This document shows, piece after piece, positions 27,823 through 37,411 of a stretch of 64,000 bases of DNA. Origin of the DNA: an uncultured Methanomicrobiales archaeon (GTDB taxonomy: Archaea; Halobacteriota; Methanomicrobia; Methanomicrobiales; Methanospirillaceae); contig CAILCG010000017.1 of NCBI GenBank assembly GCA_903832665.1, positions 101,162 through 165,161 on the forward strand, written 5' to 3'. Below the pieces are notes generated by a model, which was given only the letters and a program-made list of their open reading frames with translations, ran no database searches and was not told where the DNA came from. A program made the translations under genes and the position numbers. The stretch's first letter is position 1; every line of letters starts with the position of its first letter.

Positions 27823-28098
27823 TTATTGAACATTATCAAAACCTGCGGTGGGGTCATCCCGTAACACTTCCCGGAGGGTTTTGCGGAATTCATCATCGTG
27901 ACGTGCGAGATCAAAAAAGATATTGCGCATGGTTTCGGGAAACTGCTCGCGGTTCATATCATGGAACTGGCAGTAATAGGCACACGCATCAATGATAATA
28001 TCCGAACGTTTCAGATATTTCTGTTTTGCAATAGCATCCAGTTTTTCCACCAGCTCTGATGGCATTTTCAATGAGATCGTTGAATCGTCACGCGTCAT
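27823..28098 (-). CDS. Ribbon-helix-helix (CopG-type) regulator
   Basis: 91 aa from the ATG at 28098. Residues 1-45 (STISLKMPSELVEKLDAIAKQKYLKRSDIIIDAC) form a ribbon-helix-helix DNA-binding domain; the C-terminal half is helical and acidic. A TATA-like TTTATATATC lies about 25 bases upstream, giving a leaderless start and excluding the longer frame. It sits between the lysine genes and asd, reading away from asd, so it could regulate that 320-base intergenic region (inference). Confidence 0.85.
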   Translation of the reverse strand: MTRDDSTISLKMPSELVEKLDAIAKQKYLKRSDIIIDACAYYCQFHDMNREQFPETMRNIFFDLARHDDEFRKTLREVLRDDPTAGFDNVQ

Positions 28099-28417
28099 AT
28101 GTCCGTTTTTCTTTTTAAGATATATAAAGGGAGGTTGTATCCGGAACCTGCTGCGTGCAATACCTGCCTGAGAGATATTTTCTACGGATCTCTTTTCATG
28201 ACATCGTCCAGGGAAATATCGTTTCCCCAGCGATGCCAACGGGAGAGGTTCCGCAGATTTGGATCGTACTCGCCAGTGTCTTTGCAAAAGCGGATATTTC
28301 CAGAGATCCTGTGGGTAAAATATTAAAAAACAATGTTTTTATTATCACAGGAGAAATGGGATTTTACAACCCGCCATCATTTCAAACGGGAATAACTACA
28401 AACTGGACCTGACACCT

Positions 28418-29437
28418 ATGATCAATGTTGGAGTGCTTGGAGCAACGGGTGCGGTAGGTCAGCGATTTGTTGAACAGCTTGCGGATCATCCCTGGTTCAA
28501 TTTGTCGACACTCGCCGCATCGGATCGCAGCGCGGGAAAACCCTATGAAAAGATCGTGAACTGGCGTCTCGACACCCCATTTCCTGAAAAGATTGGAAAA
28601 CTCAAAGTCGTCCCTACATCACCCAAAGCAATGAAGGATGTAGATCTCGTATTCTCTGCCCTTCCTGCCGAGATTGCCATCGATGTGGAGAAAGAATTCG
28701 CCGATGCCGGAATCGCAGTATGCAGCAACGCAAGTTCTTACCGGATGGAAAAAGATATTCCCCTGGTTGTGCCGGAAGTAAATCCGGAACATCTGGGTCT
28801 CATTGATGTCCAGAAGGATGCCGGCAGAGATGGATTCATTGTAACCAATCCTAACTGTTCAACGATCGTCATGGTAACGGCACTTGCCCCCATCCGCAAG
28901 TTCAAATTCACCGATGTCCGCGTTGCAACCATGCAGGCAATCTCCGGAGCAGGATTTGCCGGTGTAGCGGCGATGTCCATCTACGATAACGTCATCCCAT
29001 ACATTGGGAAAGAAGAAGAGAAGATGGAGACCGAGACCCTCAAGATTATGGGTACCTTAAAAGGCAACAAAGTCACCAACGCCCCGTTCAAGGTAAGCGC
29101 CAGCTGTCACCGGGTACCGGTTATTGACGGTCACACGATGGCTGTTTGGGCTGACATCAAAGAACCGGTAGAGACACTCAGGAAGGCTTACCATGACTAT
29201 AAACCCCCCATAAAGGGACTGCCAACCCAACCTGCAGAATCAGTCCATTTCTTTGACGAAGAACCAGATCGGCCACAACCCCGTCTCGACCGTATGCGGG
29301 GAAAGGGAATGACAGTCTCTGTCGGGCGCCTGCGCGAAGGTGTGCGATTCATAGCCATGGGACACAACACGATCCGCGGTGCTGCCGGTGCCAGTGTCAT
29401 GAACGCAGAACTGATTGTAAAGAAGAAATATCTCTAA
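28418..29437 (+). CDS. asd: Aspartate-semialdehyde dehydrogenase
   Basis: 339 aa. Reduces aspartyl phosphate to aspartate semialdehyde with NADPH, feeding DapA and homoserine dehydrogenase. GATGAVGQRF binds NADP near residue 7; the catalytic cysteine is in FIVTNPNCSTIV; SCHRVPV(I)DGH is the substrate region. The archaeal/yeast branch of the family is indicated by the SCHRVPVIDGH motif. Alba follows 15 bases later. Confidence 0.97.
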   Translation: MINVGVLGATGAVGQRFVEQLADHPWFNLSTLAASDRSAGKPYEKIVNWRLDTPFPEKIGKLKVVPTSPKAMKDVDLVFSALPAEIAIDVEKEFADAGIAVCSNASSYRMEKDIPLVVPEVNPEHLGLIDVQKDAGRDGFIVTNPNCSTIVMVTALAPIRKFKFTDVRVATMQAISGAGFAGVAAMSIYDNVIPYIGKEEEKMETETLKIMGTLKGNKVTNAPFKVSASCHRVPVIDGHTMAVWADIKEPVETLRKAYHDYKPPIKGLPTQPAESVHFFDEEPDRPQPRLDRMRGKGMTVSVGRLREGVRFIAMGHNTIRGAAGASVMNAELIVKKKYL

Positions 29438-29452
29438 CAACAGGAGAAAGGC

Positions 29453-29728
29453 ATGCAGCAGCTCAGAGAGAACACGGTATTTGTGGGAAATAAACCGGTA
29501 ATGAACTATGTACTTGCCGTAGTTACACAGTTTAACAATGGTGCTGAACAGGTAGCAGTCAAGGCCCGGGGCAAGGCAATTTCGCGGGCCGTGGATACTG
29601 TCGAGATCTCCCTGAACCGTTTTTTGGAAGGAGTTACGAAGAAAGAGATTGTAACCTCTACCGAAGTCATTGATACCGATTCCGGTAAGACCAATGTCTC
29701 GAGTATCGAGATCATCTTAACAAAATAA
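29453..29728 (+). CDS. albA: DNA/RNA-binding protein Alba
   Basis: 91 aa. Archaeal chromatin and RNA-binding protein. [19 protein letters not shown] contains the lysine that contacts DNA and can be acetylated; the second conserved block is [25 protein letters not shown] precedes the ATG. Probably co-transcribed with asd. Confidence 0.96.
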   Translation: MQQLRENTVFVGNKPVMNYVLAVVTQFNNGAEQVAVKARGKAISRAVDTVEISLNRFLEGVTKKEIVTSTEVIDTDSGKTNVSSIEIILTK

Positions 29729-29733
29729 TTTTT

Positions 29734-30927
29734 TTATATCTTGTTCTTCAGTTCCTCGGAACAGAACTGATCGATCGAATCAATAAGAGCCCTTTTGGCC
29801 CGCTTTACCCGGGTCTCATTGTCGGAAAAGAAATCTGCTGCAATATACCGGAGGGCAGTGATATAATACTGGTATTTAGGGAATTCACGCTCAAATTCCA
29901 TGATCTTGTTCATGGCCGCATTTTTATCCTGATTCAGCAGATCAAAGGAGAGATCAAAGAGTTCAATGATTGATGCGGGCATTCCCTTTGTGGTGGCGAG
30001 TTTCCGAAAGCTCTGATAGGTGATCTTCTTGGTCAGGAGCAGGGATAATTTCAGGCCGAGCAATATTGGTTCCAGCTCCTGCGGGTACTGCTTGATCAAC
30101 TGGTTCACGACGCCGGCTGCACCGGCTGCATCCCGGTTTTCGAGCTTGAAATAATACATCTCCCGCAGAAAAGTCATATCGGTATAAAACCGTTCGGACC
30201 CGATCTCCAGCAGGTGTTTTTTCATATCGGCATTATCGGTGAGCCGGGCATTTTTCAATCCGACTTCAATGAACCAGATCTCGCTCGGGAACCATTCGAT
30301 TCCCAAAAAGGTCATCTGCCAGAAGCATTTCTCAAGAAATGCCGGATCATCCATCTCCAGCTGCTTCAACTGGTTTACCGGAGGCTTGACGCGGGCTAGA
30401 GTGAGGAGGGTTTCGCGGGCAAGGAGTTCCATCTCACCCGGCCGCTGGTTTCTTGGTACCTCTTCATTTTTCTTAAATTCCCTTAACGAGAGAACGTAAT
30501 GGCAGTAAGCCACCGCCATGCCAATCTTCGCATCAAGTTCGCCATATTTTTTTAAGAAATCCAGGGCATGACCATAATCACCGGCTTTTAACAGTTTCAG
30601 GCCGACAACAAGATTTACCCCGAATTCAGCATCTTTCCTTTTCTTTAACCGGAGTGCGTTGAGAATCACGCGTTTTACGTAATCAAAATCATTGATATGA
30701 GTGCTTGCATCCAGCACTTTGAAGGTTATGCTGTCGATAAAATCATCATAGGATTCATCGGGGATATTGGGAAAGGATCTCTCCAGCGCAGAGATCATAT
30801 GTCCGAAAAAGACCGGAAGGTTTTCATCAACCTTCGTGGTATTGCGTTCGATATACCCGGAGAAATCTTTTTTGAGCAGGTTCATCTTATCATAGACGAT
30901 CGCATCTGCCAGCTGTTCTCCCCGCAC
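29734..30927 (-). CDS. Helical-repeat hypothetical protein
   Basis: 397 aa, leaderless start at 30927 implied by a TATA-like ATTTTAATACC near 30955. Almost entirely helical, with TPR-like stretches (GLKLLKAGDYGHALDFLKKYGELDAKIGMAVAYCHYV, LENRDAAGAAGVVNQLIKQYPQELEPILLGL). No signal peptide or membrane span. It lies between Alba (convergent) and ABCE1 (same strand, 49 bases upstream), so it could work with the ribosome-recycling genes, but that is only context. Confidence 0.75.
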   Translation of the reverse strand: MRGEQLADAIVYDKMNLLKKDFSGYIERNTTKVDENLPVFFGHMISALERSFPNIPDESYDDFIDSITFKVLDASTHINDFDYVKRVILNALRLKKRKDAEFGVNLVVGLKLLKAGDYGHALDFLKKYGELDAKIGMAVAYCHYVLSLREFKKNEEVPRNQRPGEMELLARETLLTLARVKPPVNQLKQLEMDDPAFLEKCFWQMTFLGIEWFPSEIWFIEVGLKNARLTDNADMKKHLLEIGSERFYTDMTFLREMYYFKLENRDAAGAAGVVNQLIKQYPQELEPILLGLKLSLLLTKKITYQSFRKLATTKGMPASIIELFDLSFDLLNQDKNAAMNKIMEFEREFPKYQYYITALRYIAADFFSDNETRVKRAKRALIDSIDQFCSEELKNKI

Positions 30928-30976
30928 CATGGGGAAAATTAACATTTCCCGGTATTAAAATGTATATCAGATGAAG

Positions 30977-32746
30977 TTACTCTTCATCCGCAGTATAGTA
31001 ATAGAATTCTCCGGATGACTTCTGTTCCCGGTCCAGAAATGAGCCGGGTTTGTTGATCCGGGGTCTCCCGCTCTGATCCCTTCTGAACGTGACATCCAGT
31101 TCATCGAGGAACCGGTTCATCCCGTCCCGCATCTTAAACGGTCCTGCCGCGGTACCGGCAATCCCCGGTTCCCCTTCAAAGACCAGGATGCGCTCGCTGA
31201 TCATATCGATGAGATAGATATCGTGATCGATCACCATGATACCAACCTGCTTTCCTTCCGCATGATGCTTGATCATCCGGGTGACTTTGACCCGCTGTTC
31301 GACATCGAGATGCGCACTGGGCTCATCAAGAATGTAAAGGTCAGCCTCCTGCGATAGGCAGCCGGCAATCGTTACCCGCTGCAATTCACCGCCACTGAGT
31401 GAATCCACAGGGGACTGGAGGATCGATTCCAGCGAGAGCGATTCAATGATTTCGTGCTGGTAATAGGAGGTATCAAATTTGGTAGTGTGACGGCGGAGGT
31501 ACATTTCCACGCTGTCGGAAGTATCAGCCTTGATGTACTGGGGCTTATACGATATCCGGAGGATAGTCTCCATCTTTCCGGTTGTCGGGGTTTCCACTCC
31601 AGCAAGAAGTTTTGCAAAAGTACTCTTTCCCATCCCGTTTGCACCAACAATCCCCAGTACTTCCCCGCTCTTGACCGTGCCACCCGAGACCGTGAGATGG
31701 AAGGATTCGTATTCCTTGGTCATGGCGGGAATGATGAAGAGATCTTCCCGGTTGGACCCCTTGTCATGCGCCCGCTTCTCAAAGACCACCGCTGTAGTGC
31801 GGAACCGGACATTCTCTTCATTGAGGAATCCCTCGAGGTACTGGTTGATGCCCACGCGGACACCCTTGAGGCGGGTGATGATACCAAAGACCGCGGGCTT
31901 GCCATACCCAACATGGACGGTGTCGGCAAGCATATCGAGAATCGCAAGGTCGTGCTCAACAACCACGACCGGCCGCTCTGCAGCCAGTTCTCGGATCAGT
32001 TTCGCTGCGGCAATACGCTGGTAGATGTCCAGGAACGGGGTGATCTCATCAAGGAAATAGAAGTCGGCATCCCGTGCAAGGCAGGCAGCGATCGCCACCC
32101 GCTGGAGTTCCCCGCCGCTCAGGGTGCTGATATCATGATCGAGAATCGCATTGAGCTTGAGAGCCGGCAGCATCTCATCGAGCTTTCCGCGTTCATCGGT
32201 CTTCTGCAGGAGCGACCGTACCGTGCCTGAGAATACTTTGGGAATATAATCGATATACTGGGGTTTTGATGCAATCTTCAGGCTCTTTTTCGAAACGGTC
32301 TGGAGATAATCGAAGAGTTCGGTGCCCGCGTACCGTTTGAAAATTTCTTCCCAGGCAACTTCCGTATCGAAATTTCCCAGGTTGGGACGAAGCTGTCCCG
32401 AAAGGATCTTGACTGCGGTACTCTTCCCGATTCCGTTAGCACCCAGGATACCCGTGACTTTACCCTCAATAGGGATCGGGAGACCATAGAGGGCAAAACC
32501 ATTCTTGCCATAGCGATGGGTAGGCTGTTCGAGTTCTTCGGGAAGGCTGACAATGTCAATTGCGCCGAACGGGCATTTTTTTATGCAGATGCCGCAGCCG
32601 ACACAGAGTTCTTCCGATATTACCGCCTTGCCTTCTTCACCAATGATCACCGTCTCGTCACCCGTCCGTACGCGCGGGCAATAGATGATACACTCGGTGC
32701 CGCATTTTTTTGCATGGCAACGATCTTTATGAACAATCGCTATTCT
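30977..32746 (-). CDS. abcE1: Ribosome recycling ATPase ABCE1 (RLI homologue)
   Basis: 589 aa. Splits the ribosome after termination or rescue, acting with aRF1 or aPelota. The N-terminal iron-sulfur domain has CHAKKCGTECIIYCP and CVGCGICIKKCP, followed by two nucleotide-binding domains with Walker A GANGIGKST and GANGMGKST, signatures LSGGELQRVAIA and LSGGELQRVTIA, and Walker B FLDEIT and ILDEPS. The start at 32746 gives the family-typical MRIAIVHKDRC. Pelota and RqcH are encoded 0.4-3 kb away. Confidence 0.97.
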   Translation of the reverse strand, partial: RIAIVHKDRCHAKKCGTECIIYCPRVRTGDETVIIGEEGKAVISEELCVGCGICIKKCPFGAIDIVSLPEELEQPTHRYGKNGFALYGLPIPIEGKVTGILGANGIGKSTAVKILSGQLRPNLGNFDTEVAWEEIFKRYAGTELFDYLQTVSKKSLKIASKPQYIDYIPKVFSGTVRSLLQKTDERGKLDEMLPALKLNAILDHDISTLSGGELQRVAIAACLARDADFYFLDEITPFLDIYQRIAAAKLIRELAAERPVVVVEHDLAILDMLADTVHVGYGKPAVFGIITRLKGVRVGINQYLEGFLNEENVRFRTTAVVFEKRAHDKGSNREDLFIIPAMTKEYESFHLTVSGGTVKSGEVLGIVGANGMGKSTFAKLLAGVETPTTGKMETILRISYKPQYIKADTSDSVEMYLRRHTTKFDTSYYQHEIIESLSLESILQSPVDSLSGGELQRVTIAGCLSQEADLYILDEPSAHLDVEQRVKVTRMIKHHAEGKQVGIMVIDHDIYLIDMISERILVFEGEPGIAGTAAGPFKMRDGMNRFLDELDVTFRRDQSGRPRINKPGSFLDREQKSSGEFYYYTADEE

Positions 32747-32771
32747 CATGAGGATCAAAAAGTGTTGATGA

Positions 32772-33122
32772 TTACTTTGGCATTGCAGTCAGCAGGATTG
32801 TCCATGACATAAACCAAAAGGCAAAGGTCATGAAACTCTGGTAAAACCAGTCCTTTGCCCCGAGTTTCTCTGTGTCCATATGCAGGAGCATGAAGATATG
32901 CTTCTGGACAACAATTCCTGCAACCATGATCATGAATGCGAGAAGCCCGGTATCTTTGCCGTAGGTAATGCTGATGTAATATGATAGTCCACCAGCGAAG
33001 ATACCAATAAGGGAGGCTGTCAGCGTCCGCTTGATACGGTCAATGTGTTCAGCCTGTTTATCAGCCTTGGTCTTCTGCTTCTTGGCCTGGACTGGTTTTT
33101 CTTCAATAATCTCGTCGCTCAT
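32772..33122 (-). CDS. EMC6-like three-helix membrane protein
   Basis: 116 aa. A charged Lys-rich N-terminus (residues 1-30) precedes three membrane helices: LTASLIGIFAGGLSYYISI, LLAFMIMVAGIVVQKHIFMLL and SFMTFAFWFMSWTILLTAM. The helix spacing and the amphipathic KLGAKDWFYQSFMTFAFWF loop resemble EMC6, the partner of Oxa1-family insertases. Assignment is by pattern and remains tentative. It is 25 bases upstream of abcE1 on the same strand and diverges from rqcH. Confidence 0.7.
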   Translation of the reverse strand: MSDEIIEEKPVQAKKQKTKADKQAEHIDRIKRTLTASLIGIFAGGLSYYISITYGKDTGLLAFMIMVAGIVVQKHIFMLLHMDTEKLGAKDWFYQSFMTFAFWFMSWTILLTAMPK

Positions 33123-33183
33123 CCCGTTACACCAGTAGTCTTATTTTTTAGTGCGCAAGCCATATGTAACTTGGTACAAATAT

Positions 33184-35079
33184 ATGGCATCCGAACAGGG
33201 CATGAGCGGAATTGACGTCAAGGCGATGGCGTCTGAATTGTGTGAAAAGCTGCCGCTCTGGATCGACAAAGTCTACCAGTTCGACTCACGAACGCTCGGG
33301 ATCCGGCTCAACGGGGAGAACAAAGCCCGGAACCTGCTGCTCATCGAGTCCGGCAGAAGGACCCACCTGGTAAAGGAGTTCCCTGCACCCCCGAAAAATC
33401 CGCCCCAGTACGCGATGCTCCTCCGCAAATACCTGTCTGGTGGCAAGGTGCTCGCGATCCACCAGCACGGGCTCGAACGGATCCTGATCTTCGATATCGG
33501 CAAGGGAGCCACCGTATACCGGCTGATCATAGAACTTTTCGATGAAGGAAACGTGATACTGACCAATGAAGAATACGTAATCGTCAAACCCCTGCGGCAT
33601 CACCGGTTCAAAGAACGGGAAATTATTCCCGGGGCAGTATACCAGCTGACGGCGGTTGATCCCACAGCATCGCTGGAGAACCTGACCCTGGCTCTTCAGG
33701 ACCAGGACCGGGATCTCGTCAGGGGTCTTGCGATGGGGTGCATGCTTGGCGGCGCATATGCCGAGTATATCTGCCAGAAAGCGGGACTCGAGAAGACCAT
33801 GCCGGCGGCCTCTGCCGATCCGGCTCTCCTGTTCACCGTGGTGCAGGATTTTTTTGACCAGGTGCTGCATGCCCGCACTCCCGTTATCTCATCAAAACAC
33901 TGCGAGTCGGTTGATATCCGGGGCGGAGGCGACCAGCAGACCTTCCCGAGTTTTTCCGAGGCTCTCGAGACATTCTATCCCTTAACAAAGCGGGAGACGG
34001 CAACCAAAGCGGCAAAACCCAAATTCTCTAAAGAAGAGCGGATCAGGAAATACCAGGAATCAGCGATTAAAAAATTCGATGAGATGGTGGAAAAGACCGA
34101 AGAGGTTGTTGCCGCCATCTATGAAAATTACCAGTTCATCTCGAGCCTTATCACTTCCCTCGACGCTGCAAGCAAACAACTCTCCTGGCAGGAGATCGAA
34201 CGACACCTGAAAGGAGCCTCATCAGCTGACGCAAAAAAGATCACGGCGTTTTATCCCGATGAGGCAGCTGTCGAGGTCGACATCGGGAAGCGGGTAAAGA
34301 TCTATGTGCACGAAGGCATTGAGCAGAATGCCGGCCGGTATTATGATGTTATAAAAAAATTCAGGAAAAAGAAGGCCGGTGCACTGGTGGCAATGAAGAA
34401 CGTTGTCGTCAAGAAGAAAGCAGTACGGCGCGATATCATCCCATTAAAGAAACTCTGGTACCACCGCTTCCGCTGGTTCATCACGAGCGACGGCATCGTG
34501 GTGCTGGGAGGGCGGGATGCCTCCCAGAACGAGGAACTGGTCAAGAAGTACATGGCCGGCGGAGATCTCTTTGTGCATGCAGATGTGCACGGGGCCAGCG
34601 TGGTGATCGTCAAGGGTAAGACCGAGCATATGGAAGAAGTGGCCCAGTTTGCGGCCTCCTATTCCGGCGCCTGGCGCAGCGGGCATTTTTCCGCGGATGT
34701 ATTTTCTGTCCTTCCACCTCAGGTGAGCAAGACCCCGGAATCCGGTGAATTTGTCTCACGAGGTTCCTTCATCATCCGGGGTGAACGCACCTGGTACCGG
34801 AATGTCCCGCTCTCGGTCGGAATCGGACTGATGCTCGAGCCCAATGCAGCCGTGATCGGCGGCCCACCATCAGTTACCAAGGGGAAATGCAAAGCGTACA
34901 ACGAGCTCAAGCCCGGGCAGTTCGAGCCCAATGATATTGCCAAGAAACTGCTGCGTCTCTTAAAAAGCAAGAACTCTGAAGACGAGGAGAAGGCACTCAA
35001 GGGCATCCTGAATACTGATACGGTGGCGGCTTTTGTTCCTCCCGGCGGCTCAGATATTGTAGGTCAGCATGAAGGCTGA
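33184..35079 (+). CDS. rqcH: RqcH/NEMF-type ribosome quality control protein
   Basis: 631 aa from the ATG at 33184. Homologue of Rqc2/NEMF, which binds peptidyl-tRNA on stalled large subunits and can add C-terminal tails. NFACT-N at residues 1-170 (MSGIDVKAMASELCEKLPLWIDKVYQFDS), a helix-hairpin-helix and coiled coil around 275-390 (KFDEMVEKTEEVVAAIYENYQFI), then NFACT-R at 425-520 (WYHRFRWFITSDGIVVLGGRDASQNEELVKKYM, HADVHGASVVIVKG). Pelota overlaps its 3' end by 11 bases. Confidence 0.94.
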   Translation: MASEQGMSGIDVKAMASELCEKLPLWIDKVYQFDSRTLGIRLNGENKARNLLLIESGRRTHLVKEFPAPPKNPPQYAMLLRKYLSGGKVLAIHQHGLERILIFDIGKGATVYRLIIELFDEGNVILTNEEYVIVKPLRHHRFKEREIIPGAVYQLTAVDPTASLENLTLALQDQDRDLVRGLAMGCMLGGAYAEYICQKAGLEKTMPAASADPALLFTVVQDFFDQVLHARTPVISSKHCESVDIRGGGDQQTFPSFSEALETFYPLTKRETATKAAKPKFSKEERIRKYQESAIKKFDEMVEKTEEVVAAIYENYQFISSLITSLDAASKQLSWQEIERHLKGASSADAKKITAFYPDEAAVEVDIGKRVKIYVHEGIEQNAGRYYDVIKKFRKKKAGALVAMKNVVVKKKAVRRDIIPLKKLWYHRFRWFITSDGIVVLGGRDASQNEELVKKYMAGGDLFVHADVHGASVVIVKGKTEHMEEVAQFAASYSGAWRSGHFSADVFSVLPPQVSKTPESGEFVSRGSFIIRGERTWYRNVPLSVGIGLMLEPNAAVIGGPPSVTKGKCKAYNELKPGQFEPNDIAKKLLRLLKSKNSEDEEKALKGILNTDTVAAFVPPGGSDIVGQHEG

Positions 35080-36094
35080 ATGTGCGGACCTAAAGGGTAA
35101 CAACGGCGAGATCCGGCTCTTCCCGGAAAGTATTGACGATCTCTGGCACCTCCAGCACCTGGTGGCGCCGGGCGATCTTGTTTTCGCCACCACATTCCGG
35201 AGCGTGGATACCGGAAGCGATAAACTCCGCCCCGAGAAGGTGGAGAAACGACCGGTACGGCTCGGCATCCGGATTGAACGGGGGGAGTTCTCGGAACACG
35301 GGGTACGGCTCCGGCTCACCGGTGTGATCGAGCACGGCATTGAGATCGGCGCCTACCACACGATAAATGTAGAGACGGGCTTTGAGATATCGGTCATCAA
35401 GCAGTGGAGACCCCATGAACTGGAGCGGATAGAACGGGCAGTGAAATCCTCCGCATTCAGCCTGATTCATATCCTCACGATCGAAGAGGGGGAAGCCGAA
35501 CTCTTCCGTCTCCGGCAATACGGCCCGGAGAGCGTTGTGACGTTCCAGGCCGGGAGCGGTAAAGGAGGAAAATCCGATAATCGTCCGGCATTTTTTGAAC
35601 AGGTGCTCGCACCGCTTGCTGCCATTGACGGGCCGCTCATCATCGCAGGCCCGGGTTTCATCAAGGACGATTTTATCAAACACGCAAAAAACCGGGGAAG
35701 CCCGGTTGCCGAGAAAGCGATCAGTGTCGAGACACGGCGCATCGGGCGCGGCGCCGTGCAGGACGTGATTGGTAAGGGTACCCTTGAGAAACTGATAGAC
35801 GATCTCCAGCTCTCACGGGAAGTCCGGTTCATGGACGAGGTGCTCTGCCGTATTGCACAGGAAAGCCCCGTTGCCTATGGGCTGAAAGAAGTGCAGGATG
35901 CGATCGGGTACGGTGCCGCTGAACAGGTGCTGGTTGCCGATACCCTGTTGAGGGATCCCACAACCATGGCACTTATTGAGAGTGCTGAAGCGATGCGGGC
36001 AACAGTTGTTGTGTTATCATCATCATTCGAGCCGGGCGAGCGACTGGTCGCGCTGGGCGGGATCGCGGCCCTGCTCCGGTACAAGATGGCATAA
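35069..36094 (+). CDS. pelA: Archaeal Pelota, ribosome rescue factor
   Basis: 341 aa. Homologue of Dom34/Pelota: enters the A site of stalled ribosomes with aEF1A, then promotes splitting by ABCE1. Three domains: the Sm-like N-terminal domain (MKAECADLKGNNGEIRLFPES...DDLWHLQHLVAPGDLV), the eRF1-like middle domain, which lacks a GGQ motif, and the C-terminal domain (VQDAIGYGAAEQVLVADTLLRD). The start lies inside the rqcH 3' end, so the two are translationally coupled. Confidence 0.96.
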   Translation: MKAECADLKGNNGEIRLFPESIDDLWHLQHLVAPGDLVFATTFRSVDTGSDKLRPEKVEKRPVRLGIRIERGEFSEHGVRLRLTGVIEHGIEIGAYHTINVETGFEISVIKQWRPHELERIERAVKSSAFSLIHILTIEEGEAELFRLRQYGPESVVTFQAGSGKGGKSDNRPAFFEQVLAPLAAIDGPLIIAGPGFIKDDFIKHAKNRGSPVAEKAISVETRRIGRGAVQDVIGKGTLEKLIDDLQLSREVRFMDEVLCRIAQESPVAYGLKEVQDAIGYGAAEQVLVADTLLRDPTTMALIESAEAMRATVVVLSSSFEPGERLVALGGIAALLRYKMA

Positions 36095-36131
36095 ACACGA
36101 ACTATTTTTTAGAAAAATGGTTGATTCGGAT

Positions 36132-37226
36132 TTATGTTACAACGGAAAAACCGTTACTCAATGTCCCGGTAGTTCCATCAGTGTTTGTCAGGACGAGATT
36201 CCAGGTCCCATATGAGCCTGTGGGGATGGTGAAGAAACACTGCATCTGTGTCTCGCTGGTTCGTGACACTGTTGAAGCAGGGACATCATTGGATCCGCTC
36301 CTGGCCAGTTTGCAGGTAATTCCGTCCTTGAAATTCGAGCCATATACCGTTACCGGTTTATAATCGTCGGAGAAAGCAGATATCGGATCGATTGACGTGA
36401 TGGTGATGCTCCCAGTCGAGGATGTTGTCGTTGTTGTTGTTGTCGCGGTAGGGTTACTGTTAACCCGGACGATGAAATCATTACTTATCCGCGTGGATTG
36501 GCCATCCGGGTTAACGACGACGAGATCCCAGGGTCCGATATACGCATCAGCGGGAATAGTGAATGTACACGAGATATGCGATGAAGAGACGACATTTACA
36601 TTTGTTGCCGTTATATTCGCGCTGCCGGAGCGAGCCAGAATTACAGATGCCCCTGTCTGAAACTCACTTCCGAGTAGATCCGTGATTGCGACCACAGTCC
36701 CGGCCTGACCGTTGTCCGGAGCGATATCTTTTATCTGCGGCCTCAAGCCCAAGGTTTTTGTGGTGACCGACGTTGAAGTTGTAGTAACCGAACCGGAACC
36801 GGTTCCGGAGGAAGATCCCATTGTGGTAGCCACGGTTGGTTGTTTCAGAGGAATCTGGGATGGTTCAACATGCGTAACTTTGACCGTGTTGACTTTTTCC
36901 AGCCCGGCTCTGCCACTGTTTTCAGTCCGTGAATCGAGCCGGTATCCCCAGGTTCCGTCAGCATTCCGGTAAATGAATGCACGTTCATAGGCATCGGAGC
37001 CTGTATCATATTTCAGAATAAGCCACCCGGTATCTGCTGAACCCTTCGAACTCCTGACAATATCTCCCGCGGAGTAGAGGGGGGTAACGGAGGCGGGGGT
37101 TGTTGTTATCGCGGCTGTTTGAGCTGGCGGGGTAGTTGCGGACGATGAATCCGTGCAGCCGGCAACAAGTATTCCCGCGATAAGAACTACCAGAACGGCA
37201 ATGACAAAACCTGATATCCTGCTCAT
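36132..37226 (-). CDS. Surface lipoprotein with two IPT/TIG domains
   Basis: 364 aa. Signal peptide with lipobox LVAGC (Cys about 24), a Thr-rich linker, then an N-terminal domain with WGYRLDSRTENS, and two IPT/TIG immunoglobulin-like repeats (IKDIAPDNGQAGTVVAITDLLG near 165 and ITSIDPISAFSDDYKPVTVYGS near 275). Extracellular, probably adhesive or structural. Stand-alone gene convergent with pelA. Confidence 0.87.
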   Translation of the reverse strand: MSRISGFVIAVLVVLIAGILVAGCTDSSSATTPPAQTAAITTTPASVTPLYSAGDIVRSSKGSADTGWLILKYDTGSDAYERAFIYRNADGTWGYRLDSRTENSGRAGLEKVNTVKVTHVEPSQIPLKQPTVATTMGSSSGTGSGSVTTTSTSVTTKTLGLRPQIKDIAPDNGQAGTVVAITDLLGSEFQTGASVILARSGSANITATNVNVVSSSHISCTFTIPADAYIGPWDLVVVNPDGQSTRISNDFIVRVNSNPTATTTTTTTSSTGSITITSIDPISAFSDDYKPVTVYGSNFKDGITCKLARSGSNDVPASTVSRTSETQMQCFFTIPTGSYGTWNLVLTNTDGTTGTLSNGFSVVT

Positions 37227-37411
37227 GATGAATTGTTTTGTTCCGGATGCTATTAAAAAAAACCGATTACTGTTTCCTTAAAGGGATAAATCCTGAAATA
37301 CGGAAAAAATTTGCAATTAAAAAATGGATGCCGACATCCTTACGGTAAACCATTTTACGGATTTATGAACATGATTCCAAGAAAAAACTGTCTGAGGTAT
37401 GTGTCGATACC

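Noticed and set aside
28155..28412. 85-codon frame before asd
   Set aside because: Crosses the asd promoter region and shows no conserved-looking features.
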